Part shown: in pieces, positions 1-12,527 of the stretch
Layout of the letters: the number at the start of each line of letters is the position of its first letter
Position numbering within the stretch: the stretch's first letter is position 1
NCBI GenBank assembly: GCA_009809945.1
Contig: WTPW01000333.1
Coordinates: forward strand, 66,453 to 130,452
DNA: 64,000 bases
From: Gigaspora margarita
Lineage: Eukaryota > Glomeromycota > Glomeromycetes > Diversisporales > Gigasporaceae
Reading direction: 5' to 3'
Program-made: the position numbers and the translations under genes
Notes under the pieces: model-generated
The model's database searches: none
Told to the model about the DNA's origin: nothing
What the model saw: only the letters and a program-made list of their open reading frames with translations

Positions 1-693
1 TCAATCTCAAAAGGAATCATATGCCATCACTATTTTCATGTTATGATGCATTCAAAAATTGCGGCATTTCACATTAGCATGATACCTCGGAGATGGTATA
101 AAGATCATCATCAAGATGAATCAATTCCAGAAAGAAAAGGTGCAATGTTTAGATATCAGATGGGCATTTTTAATGACAAAGAGGTCTTACCAATACGAAA
201 ACCTATAACTGTTCCAACAACTGTACCTATGGTTAAAAAATCTATTTATAAAAGAAATTTGTATGGTCACGTGTGGGGACTAGCACGAGAAGCCATATTA
301 CTTGCAGTTGAAAAAGATGATAATGAAATTATTACATATCTTCAAGACTATATCAACAAAAAACGTAATGAAAATCATAATGACATACCTAAAAGACGCG
401 TAGCTAATAATATTTTGGAAACTCAAACAAATGAAACCAGTAATCAGTCAAAAGAATCTAATTCTGAATCAGAAACTGATGAAAGCCAAGAGATGAATGA
501 GGTAAACCTTGAAAATGTAAAGAATCTGAGCAAAGTTTTTACTAGGGGATGACCAGCTAAGCAAAGGTATATTAGTAGTGTTGAAAAAGAACAGGGTTAA
601 CAGGGAGAATCTAAAGCTAAAAGGCCATATAAATATGGTATTTGTAATAAGGCTGGCCACAATGCAGCTTTTCACAAGAAGAAAGGTAATTGA
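1..693 (+). pseudogene. Mutator-like (FAR1-type) transposase, 3' part, broken
   Basis: The frame is open from the left edge and the protein continues outside the window. The first residues include a CHH pattern in a G-I-I-C-H-H-Y-F context, which fits the end of a SWIM zinc finger (CxC...CxH) as found in MULE/FAR1 transposases. An acidic, Asn/Glu/Ser-rich linker follows. The tail after the first stop reads P-A-K-Q-R-Y-I-S-S-V-E and then a zinc knuckle (C-x2-C-x4-H near the end), the normal C-terminus of this family, so the open frame of 43-552 is only part of the protein. Two in-frame stops break it: TGA at 550-552, where the family has Arg in G-R-P-A-K, and TAA at 598-600. The natural stop is TGA 691-693. 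Both premature stops fit C-to-T changes (CGA to TGA, CAA to TAA). The family role is cut-and-paste transposition; this copy is probably dead. Confidence 0.75.
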
Positions 694-2628
694 CAGGAAG
701 TAGAGATAGATCAATAGCATAGCAATCTGTAGTCTGTTCTTTAAAGATATCAGATATTAAACTGAATTAGTATGTAGAAGTAGCAATACGTACAACTTTG
801 ATCACATTTTGTAATTCTGGTCATACATAACCACGTGATACTTACAATTTGCCAAAATGCGTGACAGGTTATGAAATTTTTTGATTTTTTTAACAAGTTA
901 GAAAGAGGTTTTGGCAAAACTTACAAAATTATATAGTACTGTAGTATATACGTTGTGAAGGACTCCTGGCACTATATATTATTTTTTTTCTTCACTTTTT
1001 TCTCCTTTTCTTGTTTTTTTCAACCCTTACATAAATTATACTCGATTAGTTAGTACGTATAAAACCCAGGTTTAAAAATAGAAATAGCAAATCATTTTCT
1101 TATTTGCTAAATTCAAATTTATCACTTATCCGCTTTATTTAAGATATGGTATAAGTTCAATTGTGAAAACCTGTATGAAGATAAGTGTGTAAAAAGTAGT
1201 AATTAATCACTTATCTTTTATGTTCGTCCAAATATAATTTCCATTATTCCAGTTATTACCATAAAAACCACCATCGTTATTAGTTTAAGTTGCATAAAAG
1301 TGTTAACATAGAGTAGTTTTTCTTTATTCTTGATACCTCATTAGTAGTAAATTGGTATTGTTATTCTGCAAGTCTTAATCGCTCACAAGAAAAAGAGGGA
1401 GAAATCATAGTACTTACCCCTATATACAGTAGCAAAAACCTTGATTAGTCATCTGATTACCTTATATATCGAACAATTCATAATCGAACCCCGTGATTCT
1501 TAGCATTAATTGATTTTTGATTTCTGACCGCGTTCTTGTGCCGTCAGAATTTAATTTAGCCCAATCAGAGCGGAAAATGGAAAACCTGTGATATAACTGA
1601 AAGCTCTATTCGATTGGGAGTTAATATTAGTTAGTGTTAGTGGTACATAGTGGTGTATAGTGATAACATTTATACGAAGGGTATATTTCACCTTTCTCAA
1701 CGTACATATGTACGTGGATCCAATGTTAAAGCCAGGTGTGTTAGAACTATTTTTTAATTCAGTTAGAGTTACTTTTTGATATCGTTAAGGTTAGCGGGTT
1801 ATATAATTATCAAGAATAAAATTTATGCAGGATGTAGGATTAATTTTACTGTCACATGTATTCTGAAAACGGATGTTGTTGAACAAAAATTTCTGTTTAT
1901 ATTAGGGTAGAGTATAAGTTAGAGTTAGAAAGGGCAGTATTATAGTAAGAATGCACGAAAAAAATTTTTTAAATGGTTTACTAAACTAAATTTTGATATG
2001 CAATTTTTGCAAAGCGAATGATTGTTTGAATTTCTTTACGAATTGGTTGATGTACATCAGAAAATCATGTGACAGTAGAATTGATCCTATACGTTTATTT
2101 TTACAGTGTTGGTTAAAAAAAATAGTTGCTAGTAAATTAGCGATATATAAGTATATAGCATCCCAGGTGCTAGATTTAAATATTATGCAGGGGTGCGGGA
2201 TCTAGATTTATCCTAAATAAAATACTAAAATAATAAATAAATTCATAAAACCTCATCGTCATCACTATTATTGTTAAGATCTACATTATCATTAATTCAA
2301 CTTCCTCATCGAAAGTAATATTTGAATCTAAAGAATCATTTGTTTGTTCATGCAACCTCAAGTTGTATAGCTGTGTAGCCGAAGTAAAATTTAAATTGTC
2401 TTGGTTTATTATTTAAGCGAAAAAATAGGAAAATCTAAGTGAAAAAAATCTTATTGAATAAGAAATTTTGGTGAAAGAACAAATTCAAGAGAGAGAGAGA
2501 CAAAAGATCAATTTAGAAAAAAAAATTGTATTTATATATGGTCTAAAGTTTATTTTTACAGTGATAAAAAATGTGATTAACAACACTAATCATCGTCATG
2601 TCGTCATATGGAACGTAGAATAACTCAT
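694..2628. other. gene-free A+T-rich stretch
   Basis: No convincing gene was seen. A short coding-like relic may lie on the minus strand at about 2262-2400: it reads as an Asn/Asp-rich acidic tail in two frames separated by one shift, like the C-terminus of a dead transposase. I could not assign it to a family. Confidence 0.4.
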
Positions 2629-2795
2629 TTATTCTACCGTGTCAGGGAAATAATTGATATATCTTTCCCCAGCGGATCTAGAAAAGTATGGTCTAGCACA
2701 TGATCTGCTGTGAAGCGGCAGATCATGCGCTAGACCATACTTTTCTAGATCTGCTAGGGAGATATATCATTATTCCCACTGTCCCAGTGAATAAT
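2629..2795. repeat. foldback element, 167 bp, arms about 80 bp
   Basis: The two halves are reverse complements of each other. Both arms contain GATCTAGAAAAGTATGGTCT (or its complement) and GATATATC, and the centre is ATGATCTGC / GCAGATCAT around a short loop. Outside the central 35 bp the arms differ by several substitutions and small indels. This is a foldback or MITE structure. The core GCAGATCAT recurs in other hairpins of the window. Confidence 0.8.
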
Positions 2796-3246
2796 AGTAC
2801 TTATATATCAGGGTGAAACCCGTGCTAGATTCTAGTAAAACCCACTTTGATCGTAGGGTTTGGGTTGGGTGAAATCCGCGTTAGCATAATGAAACAACCC
2901 ATCATTTATAACACTGGTCAAATTTGCAGATCATTTGACCAGAACTAGAACATCCCAATTTTAAATCTAGTCAAATGGTCTAAAATTTTATTAACAAAAA
3001 TTATATATGATGTACACTTATTATTTTCTAAGGATTTTTTTTATATTATATTTTAAATTTAATATTGAATATATCAAAATTTGTAAACTTTATTATTGTA
3101 GAGACCGAAGTACTTTAAAAAAATAAATAAGGCTCAACTAATAATACACAATCGTTGTTTTATAATAATATCGCAATAAGGATAGCTGCACGATATATGA
3201 TGTCATACAGGACTAGTACAATCACATGCTACATGTAAAAAATAAT

Positions 3247-3484
3247 CATATGGGCCAATTCGTGTGATTTCTGTAGATCCTTGTCTATCAAAACACTCAA
3301 AATTGCCTTATTTGGGTTTAATCCTGGTCAAATGTGCAGATCATTCAGCCTGGAGGATGAGTTTTACAACTCATCCCCCAGGCTGAATGATCTGCATATT
3401 CGACCAGGATTAAACCCAAATAAGGCAATTTTGAGTGTTTTGATAGACAAGGATCTACAGAAATCACACGAATTGGCCTATATG
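3247..3484. repeat. near-perfect 238-bp palindrome (foldback MITE)
   Basis: The left arm starts CATATGGGCCAATTCG and the right arm ends in its complement with only a few mismatches over about 117 bp. The loop near 3364 is about 4 bases. The arms carry the GCAGATCATTCAGCCTGG core. The near identity suggests a recent origin or ongoing arm homogenisation. The 68-codon open frame across it exists only because the palindrome lacks stops. Confidence 0.85.
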
Positions 3485-4235
3485 TGACACATTACGACAT
3501 TAGACTGGAATTACAGATTAACAATCATATGAATGTTCGAAAATGTCACAATAGGTATCGCAATAATTAAGATATAAAGATTAGTGCTTTAAATGGCAAG
3601 CGACAATAAAATCATCCTATTAGAAATTGAAAATCACAATTCTTTCCAAAAACGAAAACCATTACTCCTACTAAAATAAGATTTTTAAAAAATTGGCATA
3701 ACGATAAGTGTCATCAAAAAAGTTAAAGGAAACCATCCTTACCAATTCCATATTACACACGAAATGACATTTAGGCTGATTTTGAATTAATTATGTCATT
3801 CTTAAATTTTCGATTTAGGAATAACTTAAGTCAATTCTTAATTCAAATAAATTATTAAACTTATAAAATTTAGATCTCAGAATTTATATATTAAAAAAAT
3901 TGATGATCAATCAATTAACATGTCTGTCATTACACAAGTCACGAACATAATATCAGGCTGATCCATATCGATAACTATAACTGATGGTGACCATCATTAC
4001 TCAAGTCACAAACATAAGCATCGGGCTAATCCGTGTCAATTTTCATAAGCTTATAGGCTAACATGAAACCATATGACTCATATACATACTATTCAAATTA
4101 TTGATGGCATATGTTATAAATACTTTTTAAAAACATTACATAGTTAGTTTTTTTTCGCTTCTTATGCGTGTTTAAATACTTACAAAAAAATTTTTTTATG
4201 CATAGTTTTTTCACTTTTTACGCAGTTACAAAAAA
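3485..4235. other. A+T-rich stretch upstream of the Helitron relic
   Basis: No gene was seen. A TATAAATA at 4115-4122, about 115 bp before the first Met of the Helitron reading frame, may be a relic of its promoter. I did not find a clear Helitron 5' terminus (TC preceded by A). Confidence 0.35.
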
Positions 4236-7200
4236 ATGGACTCAACTACACGTGAAACACTTTGTGAACCTAAAACCAGCAAGAGCGTGAACAATATGCA
4301 AAACAAATATCATGTACACTAGAAAAAACACCAGTTGCTGAATCTTCTGAAATGCCTCGTGAACTAAAAAACTGACTTGCAAGAGAAGCCTGTGCTAAAC
4401 GTGTTGCAAATGAAACTATTGAAGAAGCTTTAGTGGCGTCAAAGTGCACAAAGACAAGCATATACGTGATGTCATGCAAAAGAAACTAATGAAGAAGCAG
4501 AACAACGTCAAAGCGTCCAAAGACAAGCATATGCCCAGCATCACAAAAATGAAAATTCTGAAGAAATTGAACGTCATCATAGTGCTCAAAGAAAAGCACA
4601 TGCCCAACGTTATGCAAACGAAAGCAATAAACAAACTGAGTTATGCAGAAAAAAAGAAATGAAGCTAATAAATGTACCTCAAATTTAGCACGTATTGATA
4701 ACTATGACACAACTGTTGTAATTCCACATTCCATTGAATGTATAAATATTGAATATCCAGAATGCAAAGCTTTGCATTGGTTAGATGAGAAAGTAGCTGG
4801 ATCAAAAAGATCACCAATTTTTAGCACCTGTTGTGCAAAAGGCCAGGTACAACTGCCTGCTATTTGTTCACTACCACCACTATTGCATACTCTTCTAACT
4901 GAGGAAAATACACAAGCAAATATTTTTCAAAAAAAGATTCGTATGTACAACTCTGTACTGGCATTTAGTTCTTTAGGTGTCAAAATTGATGAACGTGTTA
5001 CTTTATATGTATTATACGAATGAGCAACTACAACAAAGACAACGATTAATGCCAAATCTAAATTCTACCACACTTGCCCAACTTCAAACCATGCTACATG
5101 AAGTTAATCCATATGTTCATACCTTTCAAAATGCTGCTCAAATTTTGCAAGAAAATCTATCACAAGATTTGAAAATTGTTATTACCAAAGCTCGACAGGA
5201 ACATCAATATACAATACCTGCTGCATCAGAAGTTGCTATTCTTATGGTTGGGGATGGCCAAGAATTTGAACCATCGAATCGAGACATTGGATTACATAAA
5301 CAAGGTGGTGGATTGCAATGTATATCTGAAATCCATCAAAGCTACAGCCCATTGCATTATGTCTTGCTATTTCCACATGGTGAATCTGGATAGCAACCAG
5401 GTATTTGTCTAAAAGAAAAACAAGATGCATCTATGACTAATGATTTAGTTAATGCAGGCAATGATGATATTACAAATGATACTACAAATGATAATGATAC
5501 TACAAGTAATTTTTATGAAGTTAATACTAGAGATAATGTATCAATGATGCAATATTATGCATATCGATTACAGATAAGAATTCATGAACCCAATGAACTT
5601 TTTGCATTATACAGATCTGGTCGCCTTTTTTAACAATATATTGTTGATGCATATGCATGTATAGAACAAAGCAGATTGAATTATTTGAGATTTAACCAAA
5701 AAACTATTCGTGCTGAGCTGTATAGTGGACTTCAAGATGCATTATCAATTGAAGGTGAACTACCACCTGAACTCTGAATTGGTTGTCGAATTGTACTTCT
5801 ATCAAGTTTTATTGGTGGTCCTTGACATATGAAGCAATTGTATTAAGATGCTATGACTATTGTTGGTCAATTAGGCAAACCAGATCTTTTCATCACTATG
5901 ACCTGTAATTCAAAGTGGCTGAGATTCAGGCAGAATTATTGTCAGGTCAAACTGCTCAAAACTGCCCAGATCTTTGTACATGAGTATTTTAGCTAAAATT
6001 AATTGCATTACTTAATAATATTCTAAAAAAAGGAATTTTTGGATGTGTACTTGGTTATATTTATGTTATTGAAGCTCAGATGCGTGGTATGTTACATGCC
6101 CATATGTTGTTTATACTGGCATCAGAAGACAAGCCCCATACTACTAAAGATTATGATCGCATTGTGTCAGCTGAAATACCAGATCCAGAAATATACCCAG
6201 AAGAGTATAAACTATAGTCAAATGCATGATGCATGGACCATGTGGACCAAGCAACATGAATACTCCATGTATGCAAGATGGAAAGTGTTCAAAGATGTAT
6301 CTAAAAAGTTTTCATCCAGTTATCTGCCAAAATGATAATGGGTATCCAATTTACAGATGCCGTTGTAATGACCGTATGGTACAAGTAAAGGGAGTTCTAC
6401 TTGATAACTGCTGGGTAGTGCCACATAATTTGTATCTGTGTAAAAAGTATCAATGCCATATCAATGTAGAAATTTGCACTTTAATTCATGCTGTAAAATA
6501 CCTATTTAAGTACGTGTATAAGGGCCATGATAGAGCAACTGTAACAATTAGTAGTATATTAGAGTAGAAACATCAACTACTGAAGTACCTAATGAAGTTT
6601 TACAGTATCTTGATGCACATTATGTATCAGCTTCAGAGGCTTTTTGGAAATTAATGCACTACAAAATGCATAATGAATCACCTGATATTATTCGTTTAGT
6701 TGTACATCTTCCTGGGCAGCACATGGTTACTTTTTCTGACAATGACTCTCTTGATGCCATAATTCAAAGAGCTCAAAATGAAAAAACAACATTAACAGCA
6801 TGGTTTGAAGCCAATATAAATCCAGAGCTCACAGTATTAGCAAGTAGATATACATATGCACAATTTCCACAAGGGTTTGTTTTTAATTTAAATCAAAAAA
6901 ATGGCAACTACGACAATGAGGTAATTCAAATGGGCGCATGTACTTTGTACATCCTACAGCAGGAGAGCGCTTTTACTTGTGGCTATTATTAAATGTTGTA
7001 CGTGGAGCACAATCATTTGATCATCTAAGAACTGTAAATGGGTTTACACATACCACTTTCAAAAATGTATGCTGAGCTCTAGGTCTATTACAAGATGATT
7101 TTGAATGGGATTGTTGTCTAGAAGAAGCTGCTAAAATACGTTCAGGGCAACAACTATGCCATTTATTTGCAACAATTTAATCAACTGTCAACCTAATGAG

Positions 7201-8960
7201 CCTGAACATCTATGGACAAAACATGTTAATTCATTTACTGATGATATATTATATCAGGCATGTCAACAGTCACAAAATCCTGAACTACAACTTACAAATT
7301 ATGAAATTGTAAATAATGCATTGCAGCAATTAGAAAATATTCTTTTAAAGCAAAACAAGACACTAAAAGACTTTTCAAATATGCCCTACCCAGAATTAGT
7401 ATGTGAATTTGGAAATTGTTTGATAAATGAGGAATTAAATTATGATATTCATGCTCTTAAAACTTTTGTTGAACTGAATGAAAACCATTTAAATAATGAG
7501 CAACAAGCCATCTATATTGAAGTAATGCAAGCATTGAAAAACAATATTCTCTTATACCTTTTTATAGATGAACTAGCAGGAGCAGGCAAAACTTTTCTTT
7601 ATAAAGTTCTTTTAGCAAAAGTTCGTTCCTGTAAAAATATTGCTTTATTATTTGCATCTTCAGGAATTGTAGCATTACTGCTTAATAGAGGTTGTACTGC
7701 ACATTCTCAGTTTAAAATCTCTATTGAATTATATGAAGATTCTACTTGCAATATATCAGTATCTAGCGATCTTGCAGAGCTTTTAAAACAAGCAACTCTT
7801 ATTATTTGGGATGAAGCACTGATGATGCATCGACATGCATTTGAAGCTGTTGATCATACCTTAAGAGATATCATGAGTTCAATTGATCAATACTATGAAA
7901 ACTTACCTTTTGGTGGCAAAGTTTTGTTTTGGAGGTGGTTATTGCCAACTTCTTCCTATGGTTCCAAAAGGTGGTCGTGAAGATATTGTTAATGCCAGTT
8001 TTTGTAGTTCATATTTATAGCAGTATGTTAAAGTAAGAAAGTTAACTATTAACATGCGCTTGCATACTGCTATAAATTCTTTAAATGCTTCAGAAGTTGT
8101 TATACAAAGAGAGTTTGCAAACTAGCTGCTAATGATTAGTAATGGACAAATATCTAGAATTGAGCCAAATAGCAATTATATAAAATTACCACAAGGCATC
8201 GCTATTCACAATGAATCTTATCAATATTTAATTGATTTTGTTTATCCTTCTTTGCAAATAAATGCATATAACTCAACTTGTATTGTAGAAAGAAGCATTT
8301 TGGCACCATGTAATTCTGAAGTTGATATGCTTAATGCTGAAATTCTTTCTCAATTTTCGGGAGAAGCAAAAACGTACTTCAGTACAAAGGTTTTGGATCA
8401 AAGCTCTGCTATGTACAATACAGCTCATGAAGATATGTATTCAATTGAATTCCTTAATTTATTAATGCTTAGTAGTTTGCCACCTCATCATTAACTCTAA
8501 AAGTAGAATCTCCAATTATTTTACTATAAAATATTGATGCCAATGAAGGACTTTGTAGTAGCACAAAACTTATTTGCAAAACACTACAAAAAAATATTAT
8601 TGAAGCTGAACATGTCAATGGACCATTTAAAGGAAAAAGAGTTTTTTTACCATGAAATGAATTATCTCCAACAAATTCTTCGATGCCATTTGCTTTTAAA
8701 TGACAGCAGTTTCTATGTCAACTTGCTTTTGCTATGACTATTCACAAGTCCCAAGAGCAAACAATAAATTGTATTGGATTGTATCTTTCCAACCAGTTTT
8801 TTCACATAAACAGTTATATGTTGCATGTTCATGTGTAACTACTTACCAAAAACTACGAATTTTTCTTGGACCAGCCAACAATGAGTTATTAAATTGTACT
8901 AAAAATATAGTTTATCCAGAAATATTTCAAAGATGTACTCTTACAATAACTTGGAATTAT
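4236..8960 (+). pseudogene. Helitron Rep/helicase protein, decayed
   Basis: Several frames read together give one Helitron transposase. In order: about four imperfect repeats of roughly 24 residues rich in Arg, Gln, Ala and Glu (4390-4660); the conserved N-terminal block with CC-x-KGQVQLP and an IRMYNS motif (4690-5000); the Helitron helicase-like block ending FIGGP (5020-5910); the Rep HUH-type motif L-H-A-H (about 6085-6105); MHGPCGP (6227); and a PIF1-like helicase with Walker A A-G-A-G-K-T-F (about 7575-7600), Walker B L-I-I-W-D-E-A (7795-7815), FGG, and C-terminal motifs near LAFAMTIHKSQ (about 8715-8760). Known function of the family is rolling-circle transposition by single-strand nicking and unwinding. 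This copy is inactive: stops at 5391, 5631, 5823, 5844, 5981, 8018 and 8123, and frameshifts near 7920 and 8490. Most stops fit C-to-T or G-to-A changes. The ends of the element were not identified. Confidence 0.9.
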
Positions 8961-9226
8961 TAAATACATCTATTTAAGATCATATAAAAATAATGGAGCT
9001 ATATTTATGATCTAAATTACAAGAATTTTAGAATAATTAATATTTATATATATATATATATAAAATAAAGGTTTATTATATATAAAAAATATAATTGCAC
9101 TTAAACAATATTTTAATTGTTAATCACTATTAAAACTTGATAAATTAGCACTCTATATTCAGAAACTCAATAATGCAATATTATCAAAAAGTTATTTTTT
9201 TTATTTAAATTAGCTAATTAGTAAAA
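8961..9226. other. A+T-rich gap with (TA)n and target-site copy
   Basis: Holds a short (TA)n run at about 9044-9062. The last nine bases, TTAGTAAAA at 9218-9226, are the left copy of the target-site duplication of the next element. Confidence 0.6.
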
Positions 9227-9599
9227 GGGAAATTCTAGGCATCTCTAGCCAGAGATATATAACTTATATATCTCTGGCCTCTTTAGCCAATCAGAGAATG
9301 AATAAATCACATGATTAAAAGTTCATGTGTTAAACTGATTTCTGATGCAAGATCGAATGCATCGCCAGTTTGCCAGATCCGGATAGATAAGTATAGATCA
9401 ATTTTTTTTTCGCTTTTGTTTTTTTTTCCTGCTTTTTTTTTTTTGCTTTCTTCGTGTTTTACTAAGTTTTTTTTTTCTTCATACAGTAGGTTCTTTTCGA
9501 CCGTGTAAGGAAGCTGTTTTTTTGGACCGTGTTAATGCCTTTTTAATCTTTGCGTTGTATACACTAACTCTTTTTTTTTACAGGTGTGGAGTCGCGTCG

Positions 9600-10720
9600 T
9601 CATAGGAGTCGGTGTAAGCCTATTTAAATTTTCGTGTTGCTCTTTTTTTCATATTCATTAACTCTTCTTTTCCAGATGTGATTTCGTTGTTGACTCGCTA
9701 TTGAAATTACTATCATCGTTGGAGTCGTGTGAGTCATTACTACATTATATTGTTTTCGGTTCTTTTTTTTTGATACTAACGCCTTTTTTTTCCACATGAG
9801 TTCTTCATTTGGAGTCACCGTTCTTCTTCCAGGTGAGATTTTGTCGTTGGAGACAGTGCATGGTGCACGAGTTGTTACGCTGCTTTTTTTTTTTATATAT
9901 ATATTCTAATGCCTCTTTTCTTCTAGTATAAGTTCGTCGTTAGGTGTCTCCATGTGCGATTTTGTCGTTGGAGGCAGTGTACATTTTTTTTTTTTTTTTT
10001 TTTTTTTTTTNNNNNNNNNNNNNNNNNNNNNNNNNNNNNNNNNNNNNNNNNNNNNNNNNNNNNNNNNNNNNNNNNNNNNNNNNNNNNNNNNNNNNNNNNN
10101 NNNNNNNNNNNNNNNNNNNNNNNNNNNNNNNNNNNNNNNNNNNNNNNNNNNNNNNNNNNNNNNNNNNNNNNNNNNNNNNNNNNNNNNNNNNNNNNNNNNN
10201 NNNNNNNNNNNNNNNNNNNNNNNNNNNNNNNNNNNNTTTTTTTTTTTTTTTTTTTTTTGATATTACTAACGCCTTTTTTTTCTACATGAGTTCTTCATTT
10301 GGAGTCGCTGTTCTTCTTCGAGGTAAGATTTCGTCGTTAGAGTCAGTGCATGGTGCACGAGTTGTTATAGTGCTTTTTTTTTTGTGTACAAGTCGTTACG
10401 TTGTTTTTTTTTTATATAATATTACCAAATCTCGAGTCATTACATTTTTTTTTTTTGATATTACTAACGACTCTTTTCTTCCAATACTGTAGTATGAGTT
10501 CGCCACCGCCATTTTTTTCTGGGTGTGATTTTCTTTTTCCAGGTGTGATTTCGTCATTGGAGTCGGTATACGAATCGTTACATTTATTTTTTTTTGATTG
10601 GAGTCGTCCGGGTGTATTTCTTTGTTGGAGGGGTCAAATTTTTGATAGAGTCGTCGCCGTTATTGGAGTTATTAGAGTCGTTATCGTCGTTCGATTTGTG
10701 ATATCTTGCGTGTGAAGTTT
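9600..10720. repeat. diverged T-rich internal repeats with assembly gap
   Basis: A unit made of a poly-T run, TACTAACGCC, more T, CATGAGTTCTTCATTTGGAG, a stretch ending CGTTGGAG or CGTTAGAG, and GTGCATGGTGCACGAGTTGT appears at about 9767-9884 and again at about 10252-10370. Weaker copies lie on both sides. The N run at 10011-10236 falls inside a poly-T tract and probably hides more units, so the true length is unknown. Open frames here are poly-Phe translations of T runs and N and are not genes. Confidence 0.7.
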
Positions 10721-10934
10721 TTAATTTTACTGTAGTATGATTTTGTAGCTACGCTTTGCTTTAGTGGTTTTTTTTTTTAATAAATAAATAATTATATACG
10801 AGTTTGTTTGTTACATTCCATTTGCAATACGCTTTTTTTTTTTTTTTATTAAAAAAAAATGTGATCGATTTTGAATAAATTAAATGCCGTAATAGTGCTG
10901 TATTTTGCATATCCGATCAGACAGGCTTTGAGCG

Positions 10935-11025
10935 AAATATCTCCACAACCACCTGACCAAACTCGATAAATTTTTTTTATAAAAAAAATTTTATCGAGTT
11001 TGTTCAGGTGGTCGTGTAGATATTT
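10935..11025. repeat. 91-bp hairpin
   Basis: The arms AAATATCTCCACAACCACCT and the complement of AGGTGGTCGTGTAGATATTT fold over an A/T-only centre, with matching ACTCGATAAA / TTTATCGAGT inside. It sits within the 2.0 kb element and may be a captured MITE or a structured subterminal region. Confidence 0.75.
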
Positions 11026-11528
11026 TGATTTAAAATGTCGCTATTATTATTTTTTTTTAAGATTCTTAAGTGTGATTCATCCGCCTTGTTAATTCGTAGT
11101 TCCGAGTTACACAAAGGGAGCCAACCCATCTGACATGAGCACGTGTTCACGTGATTACCAAAAATAGTGATCATGTGACTTTTTTACGATTTAATTGGCT
11201 GAAAAGCCAGAGAGATATAAGTTATATATCTCTGGCTAGAGATGCCTAGAAATGTCCTTAGTAAAAACCCAAACAATTAATCAAAATTATTAATATTGTG
11301 TTATTAATTTTTCTTATATTACACTTATACTATATTAGTATCATGAATATTTGCTTTTAAATATCTTAATATATTATTATAGTGATAATATTCTATAACA
11401 TAGTTATTTTATATATTAAAGTATAAAATAATTAAATTTGTTTTTTAAATCAAAAGAATAAATATTAAATAATAACTTTATATCAGCTATCAAAAGTTTT
11501 GGGTGATTTGTGTTATTAGTGAATATGT

Positions 11529-11776
11529 GGGGGTGGGTCAGTAGAAAAGGGACAAATTTTTTCTAAGTAAAAGTTTTCTTGACTTTAAATTTAAATATCT
11601 TAACAACTATCTTAATAAATTTAATAAAGTTTTTTTATTTTAATTCTATATTATTTTAAGATTAAAATAAAAAAATTTTTAACAAATTTGATTAAATAGT
11701 TGTTAAGATATTTAAATTTAAAAATTAAAAAAATTTTACTAAAAATGATTTGTCTCTTTTCTACTGACTCACCCCC
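11529..11776. mobile_element. 248-bp inverted-repeat MITE
   Basis: The left end is GGGGGTGGGTCAGTAGAAAA and the right end on the other strand is GGGGGTGAGTCAGTAGAAAA. The inner arms stay complementary through an A/T-rich core with AACAACTATT-like segments. ATGT lies directly outside both ends (11525-11528, 11777-11780) and may be the target duplication. The core resembles the inverted repeat at 17497-17733 (both contain ATTTTTTCTAAGTAAA), so they are probably one family. Confidence 0.8.
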
Positions 11777-12527
11777 ATGTGTTCTTAAAATTTTATTTTT
11801 TTGCTATTGTAAACTATCATTCTACATAAAGATTATTATAATATAAAAATTTTGCTTTATAGCACCTGTCGTTTAATGACGGGTCTTACAGCTAGTCTAA
11901 ATTTTATTATATTAAAAATATAGAAAACTGTTATTGCCACCCCCTATTTTTGTTAATGCCACCCCATCCGGCCTCTGACCCTTCCGACCCAGGCATGTTC
12001 GATGTAGTACAAACAGAGATCACGTGACTTTCAGATCCTTGCATTTTGGCCAATAGTTAGGTTACACGAAATCATAGTCACGAGATCCACATAACAATAA
12101 TAACCAATCAAGATTTGAACCCGAAGTAGGTTCAAATTAAACTACTACTTAACGATCGACAATAGTCACTACATAGTAAAGTCCAAATTCTACTATGCAA
12201 ATCGATTATCATCGCTTAAGTAAACTTATTTGGAAGCTCAAAATACATATACAATAAAATATTTAGCAAGATTGGAAAACATTTTATTATTTGACTTTTA
12301 ACTTTTACCTTTGACAAAAAAATTAAAATTTTTTAAAAAATTATATTTGACGAATGTAAAAATTAAAAGCTAAATAATAAAAAGTTCTCCAATTTGTACA
12401 AATATTTGGTAGAATATGTATTTTGATCTTCTGAACATATTTACTTAAGCACGCAAGATCGATTTACATAGTAAAATTTGGACTTTACTATGTAGCGACT
12501 ACTTGCAATCGCTAAAAAACTTCTTTT

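Larger units (their letters stand above)
9227..11257. mobile_element. non-autonomous DNA transposon, about 2.0 kb, 9-bp target duplication
   Basis: Terminal inverted repeats of about 75 bp: the left begins GGGAAATTCTAGGCATCTCT and the right, read inward on the other strand, begins GGACATTTCTAGGCATCTCT. Both continue into a matching AGCCAGAGATATATAAC block. The direct repeat TTAGTAAAA flanks both sides (9218-9226 and 11258-11266). A 9-bp duplication and long TIRs are typical of Mutator-like elements, so this is probably a MULE-derived non-autonomous element. No transposase was seen. The interior is T-rich with diverged repeats and an assembly gap (N at 10011-10236). A 9-bp duplication alone does not prove the superfamily. 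Confidence 0.8.

Noticed and set aside
3281..3487. 68-codon frame
   Set aside because: It lies wholly in the 238-bp palindrome and reads similar sequence in both halves.
9944..10492. Long frames through the N run with poly-Phe ends
   Set aside because: They exist only because N and poly-T contain no stops; no protein can be inferred.
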